Shown piece by piece: positions 48,559 through 58,140 of a DNA stretch of 64,000 nt. Under the pieces are notes generated by a model that was not told where the DNA came from, did not search any database, and saw only the letters and a list, made by a program, of their open reading frames with translations. This DNA is from Diaporthe sp. PMI_573 (lineage: Eukaryota; Ascomycota; Sordariomycetes; Diaporthales; Diaporthaceae), in contig JAJTUP010000001.1 in the NCBI GenBank assembly GCA_021399435.1, positions 1,240,001-1,304,000 of the forward strand, written 5' to 3'. A program made the position numbers and the translations under genes. The stretch's first letter is position 1. Each line of letters begins with the position of its first letter.

Positions 48559-49800
48559 CTAGATAACCATTCTTTCCAACATCCTCTCTCCTTTCTCAAT
48601 TCTCTCATACCGCAAGCAGGTCAGGTCCAGCGTTTTGAACTCGTCGTAGGTGATGAGCTCGCTGATTGCCCGCCCACAAGCGGGCCCTTGTTGACTGCCG
48701 TGACCCGAGAACCCGCAGCAGAACAAAAAGTTCTTAATCACATAGTGCGGACCGATGATGGCATTGTGATCAAACGTATTGAAGTCATAGTGGCCAACCC
48801 ACGTCTCGGTCATAGTCAACTTGCCCAGTGCGGGCAACAATCGTTCCATTACCGGCTTCATCTTCGTAGTCCACACATCTCCTCGGACGTCGAAGTCGTC
48901 CACAGCCACACCCACCTCCGGCCCCTCAGGCGGAGCGCCTGCCAGGAACTTCTCGCCGAATTGGCGGACATGGACTCCCGAGGGGTCGATGGTTAGTGGG
49001 ACGTCACGGTCTAGCTTGTTTTCGCCCTCAAAGATGTAGGTGTATCGCTGGCGCGCTTCGAGAGGCAAGTGAATGCCGGCCATGGCGGAGACCTTACCAG
49101 AGCGAGTGCCGGCGGCGTTGACGACCTTGCCGACCTTGATGCGTTCGCCGGTCTTGAGAGTGATGGAATCGACGTTATTGTTGGTCACAGCGATGTCTAC
49201 TACCTCGTTCTGGATGTAGTCGACGCCTCGCGCGGTGGCGACACGTCGCAGGTTCTGGAAGATTGTCCAGCCGTCGAACTCGCCCTCGTCCTGAGTGTTG
49301 AGGCTGCCCAACAGCACATTTCTGACATCCAAAAACGGGTACAACTTGGCAATCTCTTCTTTTGACACTATTCGGGTCCCTGCCCCTTGTGCCGCTTGCA
49401 CTTTCTGGTCATCCCGAAGCGTTTGAGCAAACACCTCGTCGTCCGCGAGGTAGAGGTAACCGAAATTTCGGATGTACAGATCTGGTGCTAACCTGGCTTC
49501 GTCTTGCACGATATTGCGGAAGTTCTTCACGAAGTGCGCCGCATACTGTGCGATCTTGATGTTGATCTCGGTCGCAAACTGCTGCCGCATACAGTAATTG
49601 CTTGCCCGGGTCGCCGACTCACTCAACGAGGGGTCTCTTTCCACCACCAGGATGGAACCTTTGAAATCAGGATTGGCGGATAGGAAAAAGGATATCGTCG
49701 AGCCACTGGTAGCCCCGCCAATGATCACGACATCGTAGCCAGTCTTCTTTGGCGTCTGAGGAAACTGCTGCGCGTGATCGGCATCGGGGTGATAAGACAT
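48559..49800 (-). CDS. FAD-dependent oxidoreductase, DAO / FOXRED1-like
   Basis: One exon, 413 residues from ATG 49800 (MSYHPDADHAQQF). The FAD Rossmann motif is YDVVIIGGATSGSTISFFLS, with Ala in the middle of the usual GxGxxG, a form I have seen in FOXRED1-like DAO proteins. An acidic residue ends the second strand (VVERDPSL). KVVNAAGTRSGKVSAMAG near the middle and YVIKNFLFCCGFSGHGSQQG near the C terminus are the conserved FAD-contact blocks of the DAO fold (PF01266). Such enzymes oxidise secondary or tertiary amines, for example sarcosine or dimethylglycine, or D-amino acids. No signal peptide. The C-terminal residues (RMLERMVI) are not a peroxisomal signal. It is divergent with the sarcosine-oxidase-like gene, sharing a 798-base promoter. 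Confidence 0.88.
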   Translation of the reverse strand: MSYHPDADHAQQFPQTPKKTGYDVVIIGGATSGSTISFFLSANPDFKGSILVVERDPSLSESATRASNYCMRQQFATEINIKIAQYAAHFVKNFRNIVQDEARLAPDLYIRNFGYLYLADDEVFAQTLRDDQKVQAAQGAGTRIVSKEEIAKLYPFLDVRNVLLGSLNTQDEGEFDGWTIFQNLRRVATARGVDYIQNEVVDIAVTNNNVDSITLKTGERIKVGKVVNAAGTRSGKVSAMAGIHLPLEARQRYTYIFEGENKLDRDVPLTIDPSGVHVRQFGEKFLAGAPPEGPEVGVAVDDFDVRGDVWTTKMKPVMERLLPALGKLTMTETWVGHYDFNTFDHNAIIGPHYVIKNFLFCCGFSGHGSQQGPACGRAISELITYDEFKTLDLTCLRYERIEKGERMLERMVI

Positions 49801-50598
49801 GTTGAAATTTAGTGGTGGACGAACAATAAGATGGGATGGCAAGCTCTGACATTGCTGCACCGCGCTTTGGATGCGCAATCACTGAAATGGCTATTCAACT
49901 TATAGCACGCCGCGTTGACTGTGGTGTTCAAGGATGTTCGTTACACCGACAACCACATCGGAAAGCACCGAGATCCTTAGATGGGTGACCTCGGAATGCT
50001 TCCGAATTCATAGTCATGCACGATGCCTTGCCATTTTCGCCAACTAAGAGTCGAACTATGTCGATGTCGGAGGCTAACGGAAAGCTTGCCTTTTCATTGG
50101 GTCGTCGATCCAGCTCCACGATCCCGGCCAGGATATTGTGCCAAGATAAACGGGAAGAGGCCCGAGGGCTGCACAGAGAGACGTATGCGCGTCTTTCCCC
50201 CACAATCAACCCTGGTGCCAAGCACGGAGTCAGATATGGAGCCGATACTGGGTGAGATGCGTTTTAGTGTATCCGTACCGGACAATTTCAACTGGTACTC
50301 AACTCTTACAGATTCGGGGGGACCCATCCGGAGGTGATCGGATGCCAAACATGATCCAATGGTTGCATGACTTCCGGCCGTCGGCGGCATGCTCTCCTAT
50401 CGGTCACCAACCGGGGCAGCCTTCACGGTCAAATTTGTAGCGTCTAAGACCATCTACCGCCAATGATTTAAGGTAGACTTCATTACTGTGTGCTTCTTTC
50501 GTGCCTATAATACAACCCATTTCGATTTGCTGAGTTATGCGGGAACCCATCGACCGTTTCCTCTCGTCAAAGCCTCGCCTACTTCTTGTCTGCACAGC
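49801..50598. promoter_or_regulatory. Shared divergent promoter of two FAD oxidases
   Basis: 798 bases between two divergent start codons. Everted CCG/CGG pairs, of the kind bound by zinc-cluster proteins, occur at 50273-50281 (CCGTACCGG) and 50378-50384 (CCGTCGG). The second is identical to the one upstream of the neighbouring Zn2Cys6 gene. Coregulation of the two oxidases is therefore plausible; this has not been tested. Confidence 0.45.
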
Positions 50599-51822
50599 AT
50601 GGCCCTGATTCATTACGATGTCGCCGTGGTGGGCCTCGGTGCCCTGGGCAGCGCGGCGGCATATCACGCAACCAAGAAGGGAGCCAAAGTCATCGCTTTC
50701 GAGCAGTTTGAACTAGGACACGTTCGAGGAGCTTCACACGACACCTCTCGCATTGTCCGGACATCGTATGAGGCACCGGAATACGTGGCCCTGGCCAAGT
50801 CTTCCTACAGGGATTGGCGACAACTCGAGGAAGACTCTAAACAGAAGTTGTTGACCATCACGGGCGGCGTGGTCCTGCTGCCCAAGGATGGCCCAGGAGT
50901 ACCGGCGCCCGATGAATGGACCAACTCCATCCCCACGGCAAGACAGTGGGCCAAGGGTCTCGACGCCAACAATCTGCCCTACGAGTTCCTGGACCATGAA
51001 CAGGTGAACAAACGATGGCCCCAATTCAACCTCAAGGAGGACATGGCGGCAATCTACTCCGCGGATACTGGCATTGTGCATGCTGCCAAATCTGTCAATG
51101 CCATGCAGTTTCTGGCTAGACTACACGGGGCGGAGATGAAGGAACAATGCAAAGTACATCGCGTGATTCCGAAGGATGAGTCGAGCTCGAGCTCCGGAGT
51201 GACTATCGAGACGTCGCAGGGCACCTTCAGTGCGTCCAAAGTCGTGCTGGCCGCCGACGGATGGGTCAACGAGCTGCTTGAGCCTCTAGGCCTGACCATC
51301 CCGCTGAAGGTCACCCAAGAGCAAGTAACCTATTTCAGACCGACCAACCCAAGGGCATACGAACCGGACCGATTCCCTGTTTGGATTTGGGTCGGAAAGG
51401 ATTGGTACTACGGATTCCCGGCTTACGGCGAGCCCACTATTAAAGCGGGACATGACAATGCTGAACAATACACGACCGCGTCGGCCCGCTCATTCATCCC
51501 TTCACAGGAGAAAATCGATGGACTGGATTCGGCGATGCAGTATTTCATGCCGGACAAAGGCCGCGAGCAGATGCGCACCGTTACTTGTCTCTACACCAGG
51601 ACCCCGGGTCGTCAATTTGTGGTATCTCCTATCAAGGAGCAAAAGGATATTATTGTCTTGATGGGTGCCGCCCACGCGTTCAAATTTGCCCCTACAATTG
51701 GCCGCGCCGCTGCCGAGTTGGCAATAGATGGCGAAACAAAAGAAGATATTTCGAAGTTCTCGCTCGACACGATAGTTAAGCCCTTCCAGGCAAGGACTAC
51801 GGCTGGTCAAAGCCGGCTATGA
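50599..51822 (+). CDS. Sarcosine oxidase-like FAD enzyme (MSOX / pipecolate oxidase family)
   Basis: One exon, 407 residues. The ATG at 50599 (MALIHYDVAVVG) sits directly before the FAD motif GLGALG at residues 12-17; the longer upstream frame lacks a better start. RGASHDTSRIVRTSYEAP matches the GSxH/D-TRIIR block of monomeric sarcosine oxidase. WYYGFPAYGEPTIKAGHD matches the active-site lysine region. C330 in VTCLYTRTPGRQF aligns with the cysteine that holds FAD covalently in that family. VLMGAAHAFKFAPTIGR is the C-terminal FAD contact. The enzyme would oxidise a secondary amine such as sarcosine, N-methyl amino acids or pipecolate, producing hydrogen peroxide. The C terminus AGQSRL resembles a PTS1 tripeptide (SRL), which would fit peroxisomal location. 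An amadoriase activity is an alternative. Confidence 0.93.
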   Translation: MALIHYDVAVVGLGALGSAAAYHATKKGAKVIAFEQFELGHVRGASHDTSRIVRTSYEAPEYVALAKSSYRDWRQLEEDSKQKLLTITGGVVLLPKDGPGVPAPDEWTNSIPTARQWAKGLDANNLPYEFLDHEQVNKRWPQFNLKEDMAAIYSADTGIVHAAKSVNAMQFLARLHGAEMKEQCKVHRVIPKDESSSSSGVTIETSQGTFSASKVVLAADGWVNELLEPLGLTIPLKVTQEQVTYFRPTNPRAYEPDRFPVWIWVGKDWYYGFPAYGEPTIKAGHDNAEQYTTASARSFIPSQEKIDGLDSAMQYFMPDKGREQMRTVTCLYTRTPGRQFVVSPIKEQKDIIVLMGAAHAFKFAPTIGRAAAELAIDGETKEDISKFSLDTIVKPFQARTTAGQSRL

Positions 51823-52594
51823 GGATGTATTTAATCGTGAATAGCGATAATATAAGAAAGACAGTTTCTATGAACACTGCACGATTACGCCGGCTTATTC
51901 CTCTATATGTTGGCGTTAACAATATGCTTCATCTCCTCAATTGTATCCACCGCCTCTTTCTTCATAGCCATCGGAGGGAGCGGCCGTGCCATGACGCCCA
52001 ATGGGCTCCTCAAGCTCGTCGACCAGAGCCTTCGTAGCTTGATCAGCTGGACTGCGGGTATACAGTGGCCACTTATGTGGCGGAAAGTGATTGAATATAC
52101 CAAATGGGAAGACAACAGCCCCTCAACCTCGGGGCTGCTTGAGATCAGGATCAATTGGCGGGTTTTCACAATGTAGATGGTGAGGCTGCCAATGTTCCAG
52201 AGGCGGACTGCGGACGTATTGAGGCTGTCTGAGTCCTGTTGTGGTAGGCCTCGTTCGCAATGCTCAGCGCGAGAGTGTGGGCGTCCTTGCTTCTCATGAT
52301 TGTGGTTGGCTCTGGTGGCATTGTGGTATTAGTGGAAAGAGAGCGGCCCAAAAAGTGATTTTGTGGCAGCATCAAGCCGTGAGCCCAGATTGGCGGTTGC
52401 ACCCCAAGTGCTCCAACTAGAACACCGGACGGAATGCCTTCTTCGTCTTTGGCAGGCAGCCAATGGTCGACTTCTGGTGTCCAGTCGATGTTGGACAACC
52501 CCCTCTCCTGACCTTGCCTCTTGAGCTCGGGGACCCCGTCTGCTGTCAGCCTCCGCACTTGGGAGTGGTCCTTTGGATCTACAGCTCTGTGTGT
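51823..52594. other. Stretch with short unassigned frames
   Basis: Minus-strand frames at 51903-52169 (ending KKEAVDTIEEMKHIVNANI) and 52166-52558 look faintly protein-like. They could be later exons of the zinc-finger gene just upstream on the minus strand, but I could not join them with confidence. Confidence 0.35.
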
Positions 52595-52951
52595 TTACTG
52601 TTGGTTGGCTGTCTTCTTTTTGTCCACTGGCTTTGGAAGATTCACGTCGGCTTCCGTCATCCTGCGGAACGTCCCAGCTTCCTGGCTCTGGCACCACTTC
52701 ATCTTCATTCTCAAGTGGTGCTTGTTGTCCAGGTGAGCGTCCCACTTCTCTTGTGTATGAATGGCCGTGCTGCAATTGGCACAGTAAAACTTCCCTCCTG
52801 TTGCCGAATTCCCCAGAGATGGGCGGGAGGAATGCAGGAGCGTCCCATCTGTAAGAGGATATCTCGGAGGCCACGGGCGGCTCAGCTGCCCCCGGTAGGA
52901 GCTTTTCGAGGTCGTTGGAGCCAATCCAAAGATAGGCAGTGTTGTCATCAT
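52595..52951 (-). CDS. Small C2H2 zinc-finger protein, gene model uncertain
   Basis: A minus-strand frame from the ATG at 52951 (MMTTLPIFGL) to the TAA at 52595 gives 118 residues. It carries one good C2H2 finger: FYCANCSTAIHTQEKWDAHL with C57, C60, H73 and H78, spacing C-x2-C-x12-H-x4-H. A basic tail follows (LPKPVDKKKTANQQ). A possible donor (CAACAGTAAAC) lies just before the stop, so the true gene may splice into the frames downstream. TATATATA at about 53045-53053 could serve as its promoter. It could bind nucleic acid or protein. I do not recognise the family. Confidence 0.45.
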   Translation of the reverse strand: MMTTLPIFGLAPTTSKSSYRGQLSRPWPPRYPLTDGTLLHSSRPSLGNSATGGKFYCANCSTAIHTQEKWDAHLDNKHHLRMKMKWCQSQEAGTFRRMTEADVNLPKPVDKKKTANQQ

Positions 52952-53560
52952 CGAAGACCTTCGCTGTATGTGTGTCTCTGATTCGCACAAGACAAGGATC
53001 CCTTCTCTGCGGCCCTGTGCTTTCAAAAGATTGGTGATATTTCGGCGTATATATAAGAATAAACAATGAAAAAGCGTCAATCATGAGGCAAAAGGCCATG
53101 TTATATGGCGGGGGATCATGTGTGGTGACTCTGACTGTCGCCATGAGGGGCGTCGTCACCTGCTCTCTCCATACGGAGCCGCTCCAAGTCCATCAATTAT
53201 TTGTAGTGCAGCAATTCCTTTTTCTTGCAACATAGGTATTCCTTCATAAGGCTCGCGTGCAGCTGGCCAGGCTGTATCGCCCCCGAGCTGGTGTCGTAGG
53301 CTCGACGTGGCCGTGGTGGGGCCGGTAGGTTGTTGAAAAAGTGCGTGGTGTCTTTGCCATTGACAGGGAGGCCTCAGGCACTTCGGCGCGACTGTTGGCG
53401 CCGTAATACATGGAAGTCGGAAGAAACGAATGGCCGGATACCATGTCATAAATCCGGCGGGAAACACCGCGCAGGCTTAATGACTAATGGATTTGGCCCG
53501 TGGCGGATATGGGGCAACGAGGGCCTCCCGTGTGAAGCACGTGAGCCCGCAATCCGAATA

Positions 53561-54016
53561 CTAGTGGTCGAGCAGGTTGTGCTCCTTCAGGTAGTGGTTC
53601 AGGAGCTCGCCGGGAGGGAGGTCCTGGTTTTGCGGGTGGCACGTAGAAAAGTAGCAGCTCAGGTGGATCATCTGCGGGTTGCCCTCATCGTCAAATGGCT
53701 GGTCAACAATGTCGTTTACAGGCAGGCAGGGGAATTCGAGCTTGAAAGCACGCCGTGGAGGAGAATCTTGTATTTTGGGCAGATGTGTGCGGGGGCCGGC
53801 GCGTGCCTGGCCAGCAGGGCTGGAGGCTGTAACAGGCTCCTCTCCTGGGTGTGCGGACATCACTACAGTGAGTAGCGGTGTGGTTCCCAGCTGTAATCGT
53901 CCAGTCTGTGTCAAAAAGATCAATTAGTAAAGTCTCTAGAGCAGGAGATATGGTTCCAAATTTACCGGTCCAACCTCTGCCGCAGTGTAATTGCGACTTG
54001 GTAGCTCACAAAGCAT
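53561..54016 (-). CDS. Small zinc-finger-like protein of unknown function
   Basis: Two exons, 54016-53966 and 53905-53561, give 131 residues. The intron is 60 bases with donor GTAAAT, a TTACTAATT branch site and acceptor GACACAG, an unusually good fungal intron, which is the main support. The second exon has an ordered-looking C-terminal block beginning RRAFKLEFPCLPVNDIVDQP. A CYFSTC...HYLKEH pattern (C-x4-C-x14-H-x4-H) follows and resembles a degenerate C2H2 finger. The gene lies next to another single-finger gene (52595-52951) with the same orientation; the two may be exons of one gene or remnants of a larger one. Family unknown. Confidence 0.4.
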
Positions 54017-54379
54017 TTCGGTCTCCGTTTCAAGTCAAATTTTACGGGACTTGATGTCGTCTACTTCTCCCTAGTCACTGTCGCCCTGCTCTTCGGGCTC
54101 ATCATACTCGTCTGCCTTGCTAGCATGTTCAGCCGCACCAATCTCCCGAACTTGGTGGATTTCCTGCCTGGCACTCTTCATAGCTAGGTCATAGGCAGAT
54201 GATCCAACCGAATGGAAGAGGGAGGCTAGATAAGATTGAGAGTATGTTGATAAAAGGAGAAGAAGTGTTATACAGTGAACTTCTCTTTCAAACAGGTAGA
54301 ATAAGGTTCAGGCGTTGTGCTAGTGCCTCCCAAAGAGTCAAGAGTGAGATTGCCGATGAAGCGGTTCAGATGGAAGACA

Positions 54380-54700
54380 AACGCTTCTTCGTGTAGGCAA
54401 GTGTCTAGAAGATTATCGACGCGGGTGTGAAGCGGGTCGATCGTGTCTTGTCGTGCATCTCGCGAGGCGAGCGGTGGCGCCTTGGTGGTGATCAGGTAAA
54501 GATATGTGCACTGGCCGTGGTGGCCAAGACTGACGGCAGAAGTAGTTGTGAGGGGCAACCACGTAGCCGCAACTTCGCGGTTGTCCCATGTCCGTGTAAA
54601 GGACGACTCGCGTTCGTAAATGATCCGTATGTGGGATAAACCCCCCCCCCCCCTTTCCGCACATCCGGGTCGCTCTGGCGATGGCTGATGATCTGTGCTT
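54380..54700 (-). pseudogene. Relic coding fragment, copy B
   Basis: On the minus strand, SDPDVRKGGGG lies just before a run of about 14 G, after which a shifted frame continues HIRIIYERESSFTRTWDNRE and later GQCTYLYLITTKAP, LHTRVDNLLDTCLHE. The order and content match copy A at 42550-42915. The homopolymer interrupts the frame between DPD and the IRIIYE block, suggesting slippage broke this copy. Family unknown. Confidence 0.5.
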
Positions 54701-56476
54701 GCTGCTGGTGTCGTGACGAGCAACTACGGTGATAAGGAGATATTCGGAAGAGTATGACAAGCACACTATTGTTGCCCTTGTCCTTGGCAATCTTGAGGAG
54801 TCTGTGCAGGGCTATCTTGGAAATTGCAGTGGTAGGAGATGCAGTACCGATGTCACGAAGCTGGGTGAAGATGTCTGTGACGATCTGGCTTCTCCACGAC
54901 GGCGCTATTAAGAAGGTCGGAAGGCCCTGTGAATCCTAGGGTTGGATCGTACCGGATGCCACGGACTGGTTGATCTTTGGCAAGTATGACACGTCCGGGC
55001 TGCCGACGTGGAGGTGGGTGGTTTATTCTGCCAGTCCTGAGGGCTCAGATTGTTAGGTCTCGTCTGCTCAACCGTCAGCAGCAGTCCCACGCAGCAGTGA
55101 AACACCAGCAGTGTTGCTTACCAAGAGGTGCTTGGTGACAATCTGCTCGAAGGAAGAAGCGTCCAGCTCTAGCTTGCTGCCCGGCATCCATCTCGGCTCG
55201 ATGTAGATGTTCCCTTCGCTGCCCGAAGATTCCGCCTTGCCGAGCCATGACTTCTCGAACTGCTGGATAAGATGCCGGATGACAGCCTGCTTCCCGCTGA
55301 CGTACTTGTACATGCCCGTCATGGTGCAACTTGGTGATTGTGCAACCTAGCCGCTGGTCGGAGTCACCACAGTTCTTGCACGTCAGATTGTCGAACCAGT
55401 GCCAGAAGTGTTGCTGTGGGCGCAACGTGTAGTACCTCCCAGGTGAGCTCGCCAGCGATCATGGCGCAGCATATGTCGTCCATCACCTCTCACGAGCCTG
55501 TCCTCCTTCCCGGACCTGGCAAGTCTGACCTTTTTGTTGTCCAACACGCGGCTATGGTAAATTTTGTAATCAGAATGTTTCTATATAGGACGTGGATCCA
55601 CGAGGGGACCGTGTGCTGCAATGAGATATAATGAATAAGTGGAGAATGGGAAAAGAAGAGCTTAAGCAGTTAATGTTCCCGTGTAGACCTGGGTCTGTCG
55701 TTGGTTCTCATGTGATGTCTCGAAGTACCGCGTGGTCAAATGCTCGCCAGTCATCGAACCTTGTCGTAGGTCGAAAAGACGCAGTCATTCCAGAAATGGC
55801 TGTTCATATATATGATGTGCACATTCGACAGCGTGTGTCGGCTTTCTTCTCTTCTTGAGGCATACCCGGGGGATTGTTGTAAATGACAACTTGCAGAAAA
55901 TCAAAGTGAAGAGAAGGAGGCGGAGAAACAGGTGTTGTGAAAGTGTGCCGATCATGCGCCGCGGCTGGGAATGTTGCTTCCATCTCGGGGCAATCTCCAC
56001 CTTGTGGTCCTGGTAGTCCTGCGCTAGGTACGTTGGCTGCTCCCCGAGTATGTCGTCTGGCCATAGTGCCATCGTCGCGAGCGGTTCCCCTCCTGCCCTA
56101 CCCAAGGTGCGATAGCTTCAGCGTCTTGTAAGCCTGCTTCAGGGGGCTCACCACCTTGCGGAGCGTTGCTTTGCTACGCGATCCCTTCTGACCGCTTGCG
56201 GCAGGCCGAAAACGTGGTTGCGGGTTGGGCTGCAGCACCTGATCCTGGAGTTGCCCAGGTGCCTGTCATGTGTATGTCGGGGCCCTCGCTGTTGCATACC
56301 TACGATGAGGCGGTGCAGATCAACGGTCATTCCCTTGAAGGTGTATATCGTGATTGCGCAGTTTATCTCAGGAACTGTCTTGTTGCCGGTCTGCTCGTCC
56401 AGCGGAGATTTTCCGTGGTGTTGATGCATGGTGCCGTTCCACATCGCTGGTGCATGCTTCTTTTGTATGTTGCTGA

Positions 56477-56496
56477 TATATATATATATATATATC
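56477..56496. repeat. AT dinucleotide microsatellite
   Basis: A run of about ten AT units within the decayed region. Likely polymorphic, no function implied. Confidence 0.85.
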
Positions 56497-57244
56497 TGTT
56501 GCTGGTTGTTGATCCCTGGTTGTAGGACTTGGAGGAAAAACAGAATTCGAAACGATGGCGCGTCTGGAGCATGTCATACAGGCTGCGAGCGTGGTCTTTC
56601 CAACTGGCTGAGGTCAATTAAAATCGTCCAGGGGCCAGTAACACACATTTATCGGCGAAAATATGGTAACTTCTCGGCCTCAAAGAAAAAGCAAAAGCAA
56701 GACGTTGGTTGGGAGCGTACCTGCAGGCTTCAAGAGAAAGCCTCCAAAAAATCAAGAAAAGACAAGAAAATTTGATGATGCTTGATGCTCTTGTAGACTG
56801 GTTCCGATAAGTTCCTTCTTCTCCTCGCCATGGATGTCGTAGTGATAGAGCAGGTGAGTCAGCTGCTCCTTGTCGATGGTTTCCTCAGGCTTGGTGTGCT
56901 GCCGCACATTGACGACGAGGCGGTGCAGATTAGCAACCGTTTCTCTGAGGGCGTACAGCGAGAGCCACAGAGGGAAGTGCCCCAATGGCATTGCTCAAGG
57001 ATGTGGTTCAAGAACTCAGCCGAAAGACCATCCATGTCGCAAAGTAGTGGGTGGGTGCGTTTGGTGTTAGCAGATGGGACTGCGTTTGCCACGGGTGCAT
57101 TTTGCGTCCTGCCTGGTCCTCCTGAAGTCTTCGTCTTTCTCTCGTGGAGCCATACTGTGACGCCATCTCTGGGGAATCAGTAACCTCCACGAAGGCTCGG
57201 TAGTGCTCGTTGAGGCGGCGAAGGACCTCCTCCCTCACATGTGC

Positions 57245-58140
57245 TTAGTGGTAGCCGTCAATGTAGAACGCCTGTCCTGTCTTGCGGTCGCCGATCACGA
57301 CAGTGAAAAGATTATCGTTGAGTTTGATCGGCACGAAATTGTATGGCTCGCACTTCTGTTCACCCAGGGAAGGATAATTCCTCGGCCTGGTGCTTCTGTT
57401 GACCTGGAGCTCGGACTCGGGGACCAAGACGTGCTTGCGGCCGAAGAGGCTCAGGAGCAGGCCCTGGCGGAGGGTCTTGCCTTTTGGTACCTTGAGTCAC
57501 GCCGAAGGTTGCCGTGGAGGAAGGCTGTCTTGGCATCCATGAGGTACAGCGAAGACGGCAATGATGTTTCTGAGCAGGAAATCTTGACGGCTGTTGCGAA
57601 AGGCTCCTCGTAGTCGATGCCTTCTGCCTGTTTCTGGCTCACATGTCTCTTCGACTCCTGCTCTCGTCTCCCTTGTTTTGTGAGCTCTACAGTTGATGTT
57701 AGCGGTGCAACCAGGGCGGGGTGAGAGAGGTGTACCAGAAGGGCAATGGATTCCATGTCATGTTCGACACACTCTGTCATAGGTTCTTGTCCCCTGTGGA
57801 CGAACAGGGTCATTGGGTCAGTCGCCTCAGGGTCGAGAGTGAAAGGTGAGGCCGAGGAGAGGGACTCTACCGAGTCTCACGTATGCCCATGTGATCTGAA
57901 TAGTCGGGACCCGGGTTGCCCTCTTTTGCCTTAGGTCCGTTGCCGCGCGCGTCCGATTTGTGTGGACGTACCTCCTGACTTCCTGTTTGCCAGAGTTCTC
58001 TGAAAAAACCACATCGTATGGATCCTCATCGTCAACAGTCGTGGGTTGGCAACCTTGTGCCTGATCCTTTTGGAGTGAACCCATAGCACCTCGCCCTTAA
58101 TATTCGCCAGGGACGCCGTCACGAGGAGGATCACCACGGG
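57245..58140 (-). mobile_element. Ty1/copia-like retrotransposon remnant (integrase end and reverse transcriptase)
   Basis: Minus-strand pieces in the order expected for a copia pol gene. DDEDPYDVVFSENSGKQE near 58065-58010 resembles the SRDVVFDE end of the integrase region. EGIDYEEPFATAVK at about 57624-57583 resembles the GIDYEETFAPVVK start of reverse transcriptase. LMDAKTAFLHGNL at about 57543-57505 matches the QMDVKTAFLNGDL block. Frames shift between blocks and an in-frame TAA follows YIDGYH at about 57247-57249. No LTRs were recognised. The element is old and cannot be active. Confidence 0.5.

Noticed and set aside
51903..52176. Nearly coincident open frames on both strands
   Set aside because: The plus frame begins without ATG and has no motif; the minus frame may be a late exon of the zinc-finger gene but could not be joined, so neither is listed as a gene.
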